Origin: a virus
Direction: 5' to 3' (one strand)
Length of the DNA stretch: 64,000 nt
IMG/VR virus record: IMGVR_UViG_3300044957_000763
Coordinates: 372,001-436,000 of that record
Shown here piece by piece: positions 15,138 to 22,252 of this stretch; within the stretch, counting starts at the first letter, position 1; every line of letters starts with the position of its first letter. A model generated the notes under the pieces. It did not search any database and was not told where the DNA came from. It saw nothing but the letters and a program-made list of their open reading frames with translations. Position numbers and translations under genes: made by a program.

Positions 15138-16106
15138 ATGGCTAATGGCAACGATATCCGTATTTTTTGTGGAAATGCTCATCGCAGTCTTGCTGAAGAA
15201 GTGGCATCCAGTCTTGGTGTGCGTATCGGAAAAATGACATGTAGTCGCTTTAGCGACGGAGAAATTCGAGTAACCATTGATGAGTCGGCTCGAGGAAATG
15301 ATGTTCACATCATTCAACCGACATGCTCCCCAACGAATGACAACCTGATGGAACTGCTCATTATTCTTGATGCGTTCAGAAGAGCCTCAGTAGATGAGAT
15401 TAATGTCGTTATTCCATATTTCGGATACGCTAGACAGGACAAAAAAGTCAAGCCAAGAGAGCCAATTACTTCTGCCCTTGTTGCGGATTTAATTCAAACT
15501 GCTGGTGCGACCAGGGTTATGGTTGTTGATATACATGCCGAACAGATTCAGGGTTTCTTCAGAATCCCAGTAGACCACTTGTATGCAGGCCCAGTAATTG
15601 TCGAATATTACGAGCAAGCTGGTTATGTGGAACGAGACGATATTGTTATCGTTTCTCCAGATGTTTCTGGTGTTGCGCGTGCTAGAAATCTTGCAGAAGC
15701 ACTGCGTGCACCAATTGCAATTATTGCTAAGCGACGGCCAGACGCAAATGTTGTGGAAATCGTTGAAGTAATTGGTAATGTTGCTGGCAAGCATTGTATT
15801 ATGATTGACGACATGCTGGACACTGGTTCTACAATTTTAGCGGGGGCCGAGGCGTTGATTAAGAACGGAGCCACGAGTGTAGAAGTTGCTGTAACCCATC
15901 CAGTACTCAGTGGCAATGCATCTCAGAGACTTCAGGAGTCAGGCGTAATTACACGTGTTACCTGTCTAGACACCGTTCCAATTCCATTTGACAAACGTTT
16001 TGACAAACTCAACATACTGTCTGTTGCTCCGCTAATTGGAGCCGCAATTCAAAGACTACACGACAATCAATCTGTCAGTGAGTTGTTTAGTAAGTGGCGA
16101 CAGTAG
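15138..16106 (+). CDS. prs: Ribose-phosphate pyrophosphokinase (PRPP synthetase)
   Basis: About 322 residues. Clear class I PRPP synthetase: FSDGEIRVTIDESARGNDVH, the ATP loop region YFGYARQDKKVKPREPI, DIHAEQIQGFF, IVSPDVSGVARAR, the catalytic Lys-Arg in IIAKRR, and the PRPP loop DDMLDTGSTI. It makes PRPP from ribose 5-phosphate and ATP for nucleotide and NAD synthesis. Frames open at GTG 15099 and ATG 15117 too, but 15138 fits family N termini and the upstream -10. The gene lies near a nicotinamidase-like gene and nadE, so PRPP for NAD synthesis is a reasonable reading. Confidence 0.93.
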   Translation: MANGNDIRIFCGNAHRSLAEEVASSLGVRIGKMTCSRFSDGEIRVTIDESARGNDVHIIQPTCSPTNDNLMELLIILDAFRRASVDEINVVIPYFGYARQDKKVKPREPITSALVADLIQTAGATRVMVVDIHAEQIQGFFRIPVDHLYAGPVIVEYYEQAGYVERDDIVIVSPDVSGVARARNLAEALRAPIAIIAKRRPDANVVEIVEVIGNVAGKHCIMIDDMLDTGSTILAGAEALIKNGATSVEVAVTHPVLSGNASQRLQESGVITRVTCLDTVPIPFDKRFDKLNILSVAPLIGAAIQRLHDNQSVSELFSKWRQ

Positions 16107-16137
16107 GTAAAATGTCTAGTGTGGATAAGTCTATACT

Positions 16138-16914
16138 ATGGGCGACGCTAAGGTAGGCATACTTTATGTGCATGGAATAGGCACACAAGGTCATAATTTC
16201 GCAGACAGAGACATATCTCTGATGAAAAAGATGTTAGGAAAAGATGCCGAGCATGTTGCATTCTCGTCTTATTGTTGGCAGTCATTAATTGAACCCAGAG
16301 AACGCGAGCTGATGGAAAAGAATCAACGCGTGCGTTGGAGATTTTTGCGGAAATTATTGGCATCTTATGGCGGAGATGCATTGTGCTATCAGCCACGTCA
16401 CGGACTTGACTCATTTTACAAAGAGGCACACAAAGGACTTGATAATGCTCTGAATATTCTGCATCACAAAATGGCCAAGGACGGTAAACTGATTATTGTT
16501 GCACACAGTCTTGGAACCATAATTGTAAACAACTTCATATGGGATTACCAAAACGAGGGTTCTGTAGGCTCGGCCGCATATGAGCCCGAAGGTCGTGCAC
16601 TGGATAGATTAAGGGTGCTGTATACACTTGGTTCTCCGCTTGCTATTTGGGCAATGAGGTTTCCTGATGGCGGCAAACCGATTGATTTACCAAATCAGTG
16701 TTTGTGGAGAAACATCTACAGCCCTTCTGATATTATTGGCTGGCCAATTCGCACAATCAATTTTTCATATATGACACTGCCTGGCTTGCGTGATTTCAGA
16801 ATGTGGGTGGGTGGAATTTTGACCATGTGGAATCCTGGTTCACATCTTGCTTATGCTCGAAGTAAAAAGGTTATGAAAATGATTGCAGACGACGTGTGGC
16901 GTCTTATGCAATAA
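16138..16914 (+). CDS. Alpha/beta hydrolase (esterase/lipase-like)
   Basis: 258 residues. The first strand and oxyanion region VGILYVHGIGTQGHNF and the nucleophile elbow VAHSLGTIIVNNF (Ser in H-S-L-G) define an alpha/beta hydrolase similar to bacterial lipase-like proteins. A late His (GSHLAYARS) is a candidate for the catalytic triad. No signal peptide, so it likely acts in the cytoplasm or on the membrane from inside. Substrate unknown. It could serve lysis, host membrane change or small-molecule hydrolysis. Confidence 0.82.
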   Translation: MGDAKVGILYVHGIGTQGHNFADRDISLMKKMLGKDAEHVAFSSYCWQSLIEPRERELMEKNQRVRWRFLRKLLASYGGDALCYQPRHGLDSFYKEAHKGLDNALNILHHKMAKDGKLIIVAHSLGTIIVNNFIWDYQNEGSVGSAAYEPEGRALDRLRVLYTLGSPLAIWAMRFPDGGKPIDLPNQCLWRNIYSPSDIIGWPIRTINFSYMTLPGLRDFRMWVGGILTMWNPGSHLAYARSKKVMKMIADDVWRLMQ

Positions 16915-16934
16915 ACTCGTTGAGTACAAGCATT

Positions 16935-16957
16935 TGATACCATGTTTGTGGTATCAT
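16935..16957 (+). promoter_or_regulatory. Hairpin plus extended -10 (TGGTATCAT) before 16964
   Basis: An 8-bp stem (tgatacca / tggtatca) followed by TTTT may end the hydrolase transcript. Its right arm also spells TGGTATCAT, an extended -10 whose hexamer (16952-16957) ends 6 nt before the ATG at 16964. Terminator and leaderless promoter appear to be merged in the same bases. Confidence 0.55.
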
Positions 16958-16963
16958 TTTGGT

Positions 16964-17647
16964 ATGTTGAAAAACATCGGTGCGGTCAATGATATGCTCC
17001 CAAGCTCGCTTCAGGGCGAGTATCGCGCGTTTGTTTTTGTGCACGTTGGTTCGGACGGTTGTGTTTTGCACATATATAGCGGACCAGAACTTCAAAACGT
17101 AAATGAAAAGTACTTAGAGGATTGTGTTTTCATTGGTGGCATGCATCGCCTCAATCCAGACAGGATGACAATTATTAAGTCTTTGGTGGCGGTTCCGGTG
17201 CGAGAAACATCGACTCATGCCGGCATTGTCCTTGCACAAGAATGCATTTCTGAAAGCCATTCAAGGTCTACTAACTTTGGATTCAACGAACCAATCTTGC
17301 TTGAGCATTCTGACAAATACCGCATCAATATTGCCGGACGAAATTCCAATCCAGAATTCTTCAGTCAGTGCCCGTCGTTTCAAGAGGTCGACAACCAACA
17401 TTGTCCATTTTTATTGTTTGAGATTGAATCAAAGCAGTCTGAAGTGCGTATCATACACAATCCACAACAATTACTTCAATATCCCAATTACACTCAGGTA
17501 ATGGTTCAGTGGCCTGGTAAATGGTCTAGTCACTTTTTTACATTCAAAATAGGTAAATTGTTGGATTATATGTGCGACAATAATATAGACGTGTCAGCTT
17601 TGGGCACCAAGAACTTTTCATCTGGACAACAAGGATGCAATACTTAG
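16964..17647 (+). CDS. Hypothetical protein, 227 aa, next to SpeD
   Basis: Unrecognised. Mixed alpha/beta with no Cys motif or membrane segment. The ATG 16964 follows the TATCAT -10 by 6 nt; the frame extends upstream but that part lies in the previous gene and hairpin. The 3' end overlaps speD by 13 nt, so the two are coupled. I looked for the aminopropyltransferase (SpeE) signature and did not find it. Confidence 0.75.
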   Translation: MLKNIGAVNDMLPSSLQGEYRAFVFVHVGSDGCVLHIYSGPELQNVNEKYLEDCVFIGGMHRLNPDRMTIIKSLVAVPVRETSTHAGIVLAQECISESHSRSTNFGFNEPILLEHSDKYRINIAGRNSNPEFFSQCPSFQEVDNQHCPFLLFEIESKQSEVRIIHNPQQLLQYPNYTQVMVQWPGKWSSHFFTFKIGKLLDYMCDNNIDVSALGTKNFSSGQQGCNT

Positions 17648-18036
17648 GTCATCATATCGTTCTCGATTTTTACGACTGCAACCCCACAGTACTGGCTGAT
17701 TGTGGTGCTATGCGCGACATCATGCGCGAAGCGGCCGTTCGTGCAGAGTGCAATGTTGTTGGTGAATACTATCACGAATTTGAGCCACACGGGATTAGCG
17801 GATGCACTATTATAAGTGAGTCACATATTACTTTACACGCTTGGCCAGAATACGGATATGTGGCCGTTGATTTCTTCTATTGTGGTGATTCTGTTTTATC
17901 AGACCTGGCTGTTGATTACATGAGTGAAATGTTTCAATCAAAGCAATTTGACAGGCATGAATTAGGTCGTGGAGCAATGAATAATTCCGGGGTTTTTGGT
18001 TCAGTTTTGATTGCTGGCGACGACTTTGACAAATAA
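17635..18036 (+). CDS. speD: S-adenosylmethionine decarboxylase proenzyme
   Basis: 133 residues, the usual length of the small bacterial type. The self-cleavage and catalytic motif SESHITLHAWPE is at 61-72, with Ser63 expected to become the pyruvoyl group after cleavage behind Glu62; His64 is also conserved. Cys in SGCTI and the Tyr-rich YVAVDFFYCGD segment follow, the latter with the catalytic Cys. The enzyme makes decarboxylated SAM, the aminopropyl donor for spermidine. The host would have to supply putrescine and, unless a gene lies outside the window, spermidine synthase. Polyamines neutralise DNA charge and matter for packaging of large genomes. Confidence 0.92.
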   Translation: MQYLGHHIVLDFYDCNPTVLADCGAMRDIMREAAVRAECNVVGEYYHEFEPHGISGCTIISESHITLHAWPEYGYVAVDFFYCGDSVLSDLAVDYMSEMFQSKQFDRHELGRGAMNNSGVFGSVLIAGDDFDK

Positions 18037-18057
18037 CAACACCACAAACACAAAATG

Positions 18058-18066
18058 TGGTATGAT
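18058..18066 (+). promoter_or_regulatory. Extended -10 TGGTATGAT before the nicotinamidase-like gene
   Basis: TGGTATGAT at 18058-18066 matches TGnTATnAT. Unlike the leaderless cases, it leaves a leader of about 30 nt that contains a Shine-Dalgarno (ggaga) before ATG 18104 and a small gggtgaaaaccc hairpin. Confidence 0.55.
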
Positions 18067-18103
18067 GACTATGTAAGGGTGAAAACCCGGAGAAACAAAC
18101 AAA

Positions 18104-18922
18104 ATGAATGTACATCTTCTGATTATTGACCCGCAGAATGACTTCTGCGACCCAACAACAGGCGCATTGTACGTTGGCGGTGCAGACCAGGACATGAATC
18201 GTCTGGCGGATATGATTGACCGGCTAGGTTCTTCAATTTCTGACATTCACGTGACCCTGGACTCGCATCATCTTAACGACATCGCCCATCCTAATTGGTG
18301 GCGAGACAGCGCAGGTAATCCTCCTTCTCCATTCACCATCATCACAGCGGCGGATGTTGAAAACCAAGTCTGGACTACTACAGTCCCTGGACTTTATCGT
18401 CGTTCGCTAGAATATGTTCGGTCTCTTGAATCGAACAACCGATACCCTCTGTGTATCTGGCCTCCACACTGTCTCATTGGCACTAATGGTGCGGCAATCT
18501 GGCCTAGGCTTATGGACAGCCTCAACAATTGGGCAGGCAGTGAAAATTGCACTGTTGATTTCGTAACTAAGGGTTCTAACGTGTTTACCGAGCACTACTC
18601 GGCTGTCAAGGCAGACGTTCCAGACCCGCTTGACCCCACAACTCAAATCAACACTCGCTTGATTGACGTTCTACAAAGTGCAGATATGGTTGCGATTGCT
18701 GGAGAAGCGTCTTCTCACTGTGTTGCCAACACAGTTCGAGATATCGCAGACGCATTCGGCAATGACAGCTATGTTAGAAAGCTGGTGTTCATTTCTGATG
18801 CATCTAGCCCAGTTACAGGCTTTGAGCAATACAGTGATTCGTTCATCAAGGAGATGACCGCACGTGGTATGCAAATCAGCAACACAGCCGATTTCCTTGT
18901 TCGACAACTAACCACGGTTTAA
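18104..18922 (+). CDS. Nicotinamidase / isochorismatase-family hydrolase
   Basis: 272 residues, typical of longer PncA-like proteins. The catalytic triad can be placed: Asp9 (LIIDPQNDF), Lys in VTKGSN and Cys in GEASSHCVANT. Metal ligands are in DSHHLNDIAHP (Asp53, His55 or His56, His62), which supports nicotinamidase rather than isochorismatase. The reaction would be nicotinamide to nicotinic acid and ammonia, the first step of the deamidating NAD salvage route. NadE, the last step, is encoded 4 kb downstream. No nicotinate phosphoribosyltransferase or NadD is visible in the window. Confidence 0.82.
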   Translation: MNVHLLIIDPQNDFCDPTTGALYVGGADQDMNRLADMIDRLGSSISDIHVTLDSHHLNDIAHPNWWRDSAGNPPSPFTIITAADVENQVWTTTVPGLYRRSLEYVRSLESNNRYPLCIWPPHCLIGTNGAAIWPRLMDSLNNWAGSENCTVDFVTKGSNVFTEHYSAVKADVPDPLDPTTQINTRLIDVLQSADMVAIAGEASSHCVANTVRDIADAFGNDSYVRKLVFISDASSPVTGFEQYSDSFIKEMTARGMQISNTADFLVRQLTTV

Positions 18923-18931
18923 GGAGAAACA

Positions 18932-19675
18932 ATGCCAAAAATCTTTGACCCAACTCTAGAAAACCACAACTTGGCAACAAGCCATTACGGCTTCTCTGCC
19001 GAGAGCATCAACAACCTTGGTGCAACCGAGTACACACTTGTCACTGTTGCCGCTGACACAAGTAGCAGTGTGACTGGATTTGCAAACGAAATTGAAGAAT
19101 GCCTAAAAAACATTCTTCGGGCATGTCGTTACAGTCCCCGCGCTGACAACCTCATGATTCGCGTTGTCGAATTCAATGACAAAATCAACGAACTTCATGG
19201 ATACACTCTTCTTGAGAAGTTGAATGAAGACGATTATAATGGAGCGATTCGTCCCAGGGGCAGCACCGCACTGTACGACGCTTCATACAACGCAATTGAG
19301 GCCGCGAGTACTTATGGAAAGCACCTCAATGACATGGACTACACTGTGAATGCTATTGTCGTAGTACTGACAGATGGTGAAGAGAACTCAAGTTCAATTC
19401 GCTCAGCACAGATGATTGCTGACCAGGTGTCCAACATCACTCGAACAGAGACACTAGAATCAGTAAGGACAATTCTTGTTGGTCTCAATGCCTCGTCACA
19501 ACTGAACTCGTATCTGACCGACTTCAAGGACAACGCGAAGTTTGACCAGTATGTTTCAGTTCAGGATGCCAGTCCAAAAAGCATCGCTAAGGTCGCAGAC
19601 TTTATCTCTCGCAGTATCTCTGCTCAGAGTCAGAACCTCGGAACAGGCGGGCCTTCTGTGCCGTTGACATTCTAA
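18932..19675 (+). CDS. VWA-domain protein (TerY-like)
   Basis: 247 residues, essentially one von Willebrand A domain. The metal site is visible as DTSSS (VAADTSSSVTGF), a Thr in RGSTALYDA and an Asp in VVVLTDGEEN. It has a good ribosome binding site (aaggag) 9 nt after the nicotinamidase stop. It is followed by PP2C and kinase genes, the exact composition of the TerY-P phosphorylation triad (VWA, PP2C, protein kinase) known from bacterial stress and conflict islands. Confidence 0.85.
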   Translation: MPKIFDPTLENHNLATSHYGFSAESINNLGATEYTLVTVAADTSSSVTGFANEIEECLKNILRACRYSPRADNLMIRVVEFNDKINELHGYTLLEKLNEDDYNGAIRPRGSTALYDASYNAIEAASTYGKHLNDMDYTVNAIVVVLTDGEENSSSIRSAQMIADQVSNITRTETLESVRTILVGLNASSQLNSYLTDFKDNAKFDQYVSVQDASPKSIAKVADFISRSISAQSQNLGTGGPSVPLTF

Positions 19676-19681
19676 CTATAC

Positions 19682-19709
19682 TAGAGTGCCGACACAAGTC
19701 GGCACTCTA
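19682..19709 (+). terminator. 12-bp hairpin between VWA and PP2C genes
   Basis: Perfect 12-bp stem (tagagtgccgac / gtcggcactcta) with a 4-nt loop, just after the VWA stop. No T-run follows, so it may act as a partial terminator or mRNA-stability element. The core gagtgccg...cggcactc is shared with the strong terminator at 57231. Confidence 0.55.
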
Positions 19710-19721
19710 ACTAACACTCCA

Positions 19722-20588
19722 ATGCCAGCAGATTCTTATTACACGAAAGGTTGGACACACACTGTTTGCCAGGATTATGCGATTCATGGTTCTCTGGTTA
19801 CTTTGTATGACAACGAAAATACACGCATGGACTACGGTCTGGTGTCTGATGGTTGCTCGTCAAGTGATGACACAGATATTGGTTCGCGTTTAATGTTGCG
19901 TTCGGCATATTGTCATTCCGGTTGTATGCAAAATATATTGCGTTGTGTAGATGCTGAGGGCGGTAACTACATGGGCAATGCTAATGGGCTGTGGACTGAT
20001 TTTGCACACAAGACGGCGATGTACGCCAGTAAATGGGTTGGTGAAATGGAGCTAGACCAAACCGCATTAGATGCTACGCTTTTGGCCGCGTTTGCAGATA
20101 ACAAGTGGGCGTGTACGGCAAGCTACGGCGACGGTTCTCATATTGTCTGTAGAAGGGTTGGAACAGAGCGAGTTATTGAAATCGAACACATTGATTTCTT
20201 GGCCAACGCGCCGCCATATCCGGTTTATTTGACAGATGGAGAGTTACAAAGCGCGTTTGCCAATTACATCGGAAACACCAAGCGTGTTATGCGCTGGACA
20301 TCCAAGGGTGAATTCGAAGAAAGATTAGGCGGTGAACCAAGCCATGTTCTCGTTTATCCCGCAGAAGATGTCGAGTTTGTCGCCGTGGTTTCAGATGGTG
20401 TTTCTTCATTTGGAGACATTGGGTGCTTTGAGGTTATTCAGGCATTCACAGCATTCAGAAATTATGCTGGAGAATTCGTCAAAAGACGGATGATGCGAGC
20501 TCTTGACGAATACCAGAAGAGTCAGCACTTCCCATCTGACGATGTTTCTATGGCTGTTGTTTACTCACGATACGGTCATGCAGTATAA
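19722..20588 (+). CDS. PP2C-family serine/threonine phosphatase
   Basis: 288 residues from ATG 19722, placed after the hairpin; the frame upstream (GTG 19686) runs through the stem and is unlikely. Metal-binding motifs of PP2C are visible: YGLVSDGCSSSDDTDIGS near the start and FVAVVSDGVSSFGD in the middle, plus a late DDVSMAVV segment containing the third Asp. It should dephosphorylate targets of the kinase encoded next, with which it overlaps by 11 nt. Confidence 0.83.
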   Translation: MPADSYYTKGWTHTVCQDYAIHGSLVTLYDNENTRMDYGLVSDGCSSSDDTDIGSRLMLRSAYCHSGCMQNILRCVDAEGGNYMGNANGLWTDFAHKTAMYASKWVGEMELDQTALDATLLAAFADNKWACTASYGDGSHIVCRRVGTERVIEIEHIDFLANAPPYPVYLTDGELQSAFANYIGNTKRVMRWTSKGEFEERLGGEPSHVLVYPAEDVEFVAVVSDGVSSFGDIGCFEVIQAFTAFRNYAGEFVKRRMMRALDEYQKSQHFPSDDVSMAVVYSRYGHAV

Positions 20589-22239
20589 AGTTGGTTCCAA
20601 GAATATTACCCTCTCCAACAAAGACCTAAAGGGTTCTGGAGGAGAGGGCAACGTATATGTCAAGGGTAGTTATGCTTACAAAATCTACCATGACCGCAAC
20701 AAGATGTTGTCTCTTGGAAAAATTCAAGAATTGTCCGCAATCCAAGACCAAAGGGTCATTAGACCACTAGAAGTTGTTTCTGATTCCCATGGTCCAGTTG
20801 GGTACAGTATGGTTGCAACACCACAAGATTCATGTGTGTTGTGTCAATATTTTCCACGTGCATTTCGAACTAGGTTCAGCCTTGATAGTGCTTTTTCAAA
20901 CGCACTCGTAGAAGAAATTCGTTCAGGTGTCGAAAACATCCACAAATCAGGCGTGTTGTTAGTAGACCTTAATGAAATGAATTTTCTTTTTAGGACACAG
21001 AGCCCAGACGTGTTTTTTATTGATGTTGACTCATACCAAACACCGCATCATAACGCTACGGCGTTGATGGAGAGCGTTAGAGACAGGCACGCCAAACCAA
21101 ATCAGTTTAATCTTGGCACAGACTGGTTTTCGTTTGCTATTGTTAGTTTTCAGATTTTTACCGGCATTCACCCTTACAAGGGCAAACACCCAAGCCTCAA
21201 GACCATGGATGAGAGAATGCTTGCAAACATTTCTGTACTAAACCCTTCTGTTAGCGTTCCAGGTGCATGTTTGCCATTTGATGTAATACCAACCAATTAT
21301 CGTGATTGGTACGAAAAGGTTTTAGAAAAGGGTGAGCGTTGCTCACCACCAACATGCACTACTTCACCAGTGGTTGTTCTAAAGACTGTCAGCCTTGCTG
21401 GTGGAGGAAAGATTCGTATTATCCATGTCATGCAAGCACAATCAGATATCGCAGATTACTACAATGGCGCATATGTCTTCTCTGGCAACGTATGTGATTC
21501 ACATGGAATTAGAAAGGCGTCTAATCTGATTGGTGCGGTACGATTGTTCGGAACCAAGACTGGGACTGCGGCGGCTTATGTAAAGTACGGTATCCTTCAT
21601 ATAGTAGACCTGAATACGGGAAATGATATTGATAGCGGGATTGCATGTAGTTCTATGTCAGTGTGTAATGACAAGCTGGTGTACCAGTCTGGTGAATACC
21701 TTTATGCGGCCGATTTGATGCCAGCCGGCGCAAATATCTTATTCACCAAAAAACAAATAGCTAACGTATTGCCACTGGGCACACAACTTTATGACGGTGT
21801 TGCAATGCAAGATTTGCTCGACGCCAAATATGCAACGATTATTTCTAAACACGGCACCCATCAAATCAAGCTAACTGAGATTTCTGGCCATCGTGTAATC
21901 TCGGCAAAATGCCTTGGCAAAGTGCTTGTTGTCATTGCAGAGTCTAATGGTATTTACAATCGTCATGTCTATAGATTTGACGATACGTTCCAAAAATATG
22001 ACCACAGAATTGTGGACGACGTTGGTATTTGTGAAGCTAACTTTTGTGTGTTGGACAGTGGTGTAACGCTACTTATGTGTAATGACGATACACTTGAAGT
22101 GTTCTCGTCTAATATTCATTCTAGTAGTATTAGCACGGTGAATGACCCGGCAATCAACAGTAATTGCAATCTGTTTTCTGTTGGGTCTAAGGCAATGTAC
22201 ATTTACGGAGACAAGGTTGAACAGTTCACCATGTCTTAG
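20578..22239 (+). CDS. Protein kinase of the TerY-P type with C-terminal repeat region
   Basis: 553 residues. Gly-rich loop at 19-26 (GSGGEGNV), Lys35 in AYKIYH, catalytic loop VDLNEMNF with Asp130 and Asn135, and the metal loop FIDVDSYQT with Asp149. DLNxxN and D-x-DSxQ forms are typical of the kinases in TerY-P triads. The segment FSFAIVSFQIFTGIHPYKG matches the F-helix region. Residues about 270-550 hold beta-strand-rich repeats that could form a sensor propeller. The start ATG 20578 overlaps the PP2C gene; longer frames upstream lie in that gene. Confidence 0.83.
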   Translation: MQYKVGSKNITLSNKDLKGSGGEGNVYVKGSYAYKIYHDRNKMLSLGKIQELSAIQDQRVIRPLEVVSDSHGPVGYSMVATPQDSCVLCQYFPRAFRTRFSLDSAFSNALVEEIRSGVENIHKSGVLLVDLNEMNFLFRTQSPDVFFIDVDSYQTPHHNATALMESVRDRHAKPNQFNLGTDWFSFAIVSFQIFTGIHPYKGKHPSLKTMDERMLANISVLNPSVSVPGACLPFDVIPTNYRDWYEKVLEKGERCSPPTCTTSPVVVLKTVSLAGGGKIRIIHVMQAQSDIADYYNGAYVFSGNVCDSHGIRKASNLIGAVRLFGTKTGTAAAYVKYGILHIVDLNTGNDIDSGIACSSMSVCNDKLVYQSGEYLYAADLMPAGANILFTKKQIANVLPLGTQLYDGVAMQDLLDAKYATIISKHGTHQIKLTEISGHRVISAKCLGKVLVVIAESNGIYNRHVYRFDDTFQKYDHRIVDDVGICEANFCVLDSGVTLLMCNDDTLEVFSSNIHSSSISTVNDPAINSNCNLFSVGSKAMYIYGDKVEQFTMS

Positions 22240-22240
22240 G

Positions 22241-22246
22241 TATACT
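22241..22246 (+). promoter_or_regulatory. TATACT -10 with leaderless start of nadE
   Basis: TATACT at 22241-22246 lies immediately after the kinase stop, and the nadE ATG (22253) follows after 6 nt. The spacing equals that at 300, 14203, 16964 and 26747. Confidence 0.6.
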
Positions 22247-22252
22247 AATAAC

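Noticed and set aside
15138-16106. Prs as the ADP-ribose-pyrophosphate synthetase (Adps) of the NARP1 pathway
   Set aside because: All PRPP synthetase motifs, including the ribose-5-phosphate and PRPP loops, look canonical, and no Namat-like gene is present in the window. A subtle substrate change cannot be excluded.
16138-16914. TATACT directly before ATG 16138 as a leaderless promoter
   Set aside because: The hexamer touches the ATG, so transcription would start inside the gene; an N-terminal strand needed for the fold would be lost.
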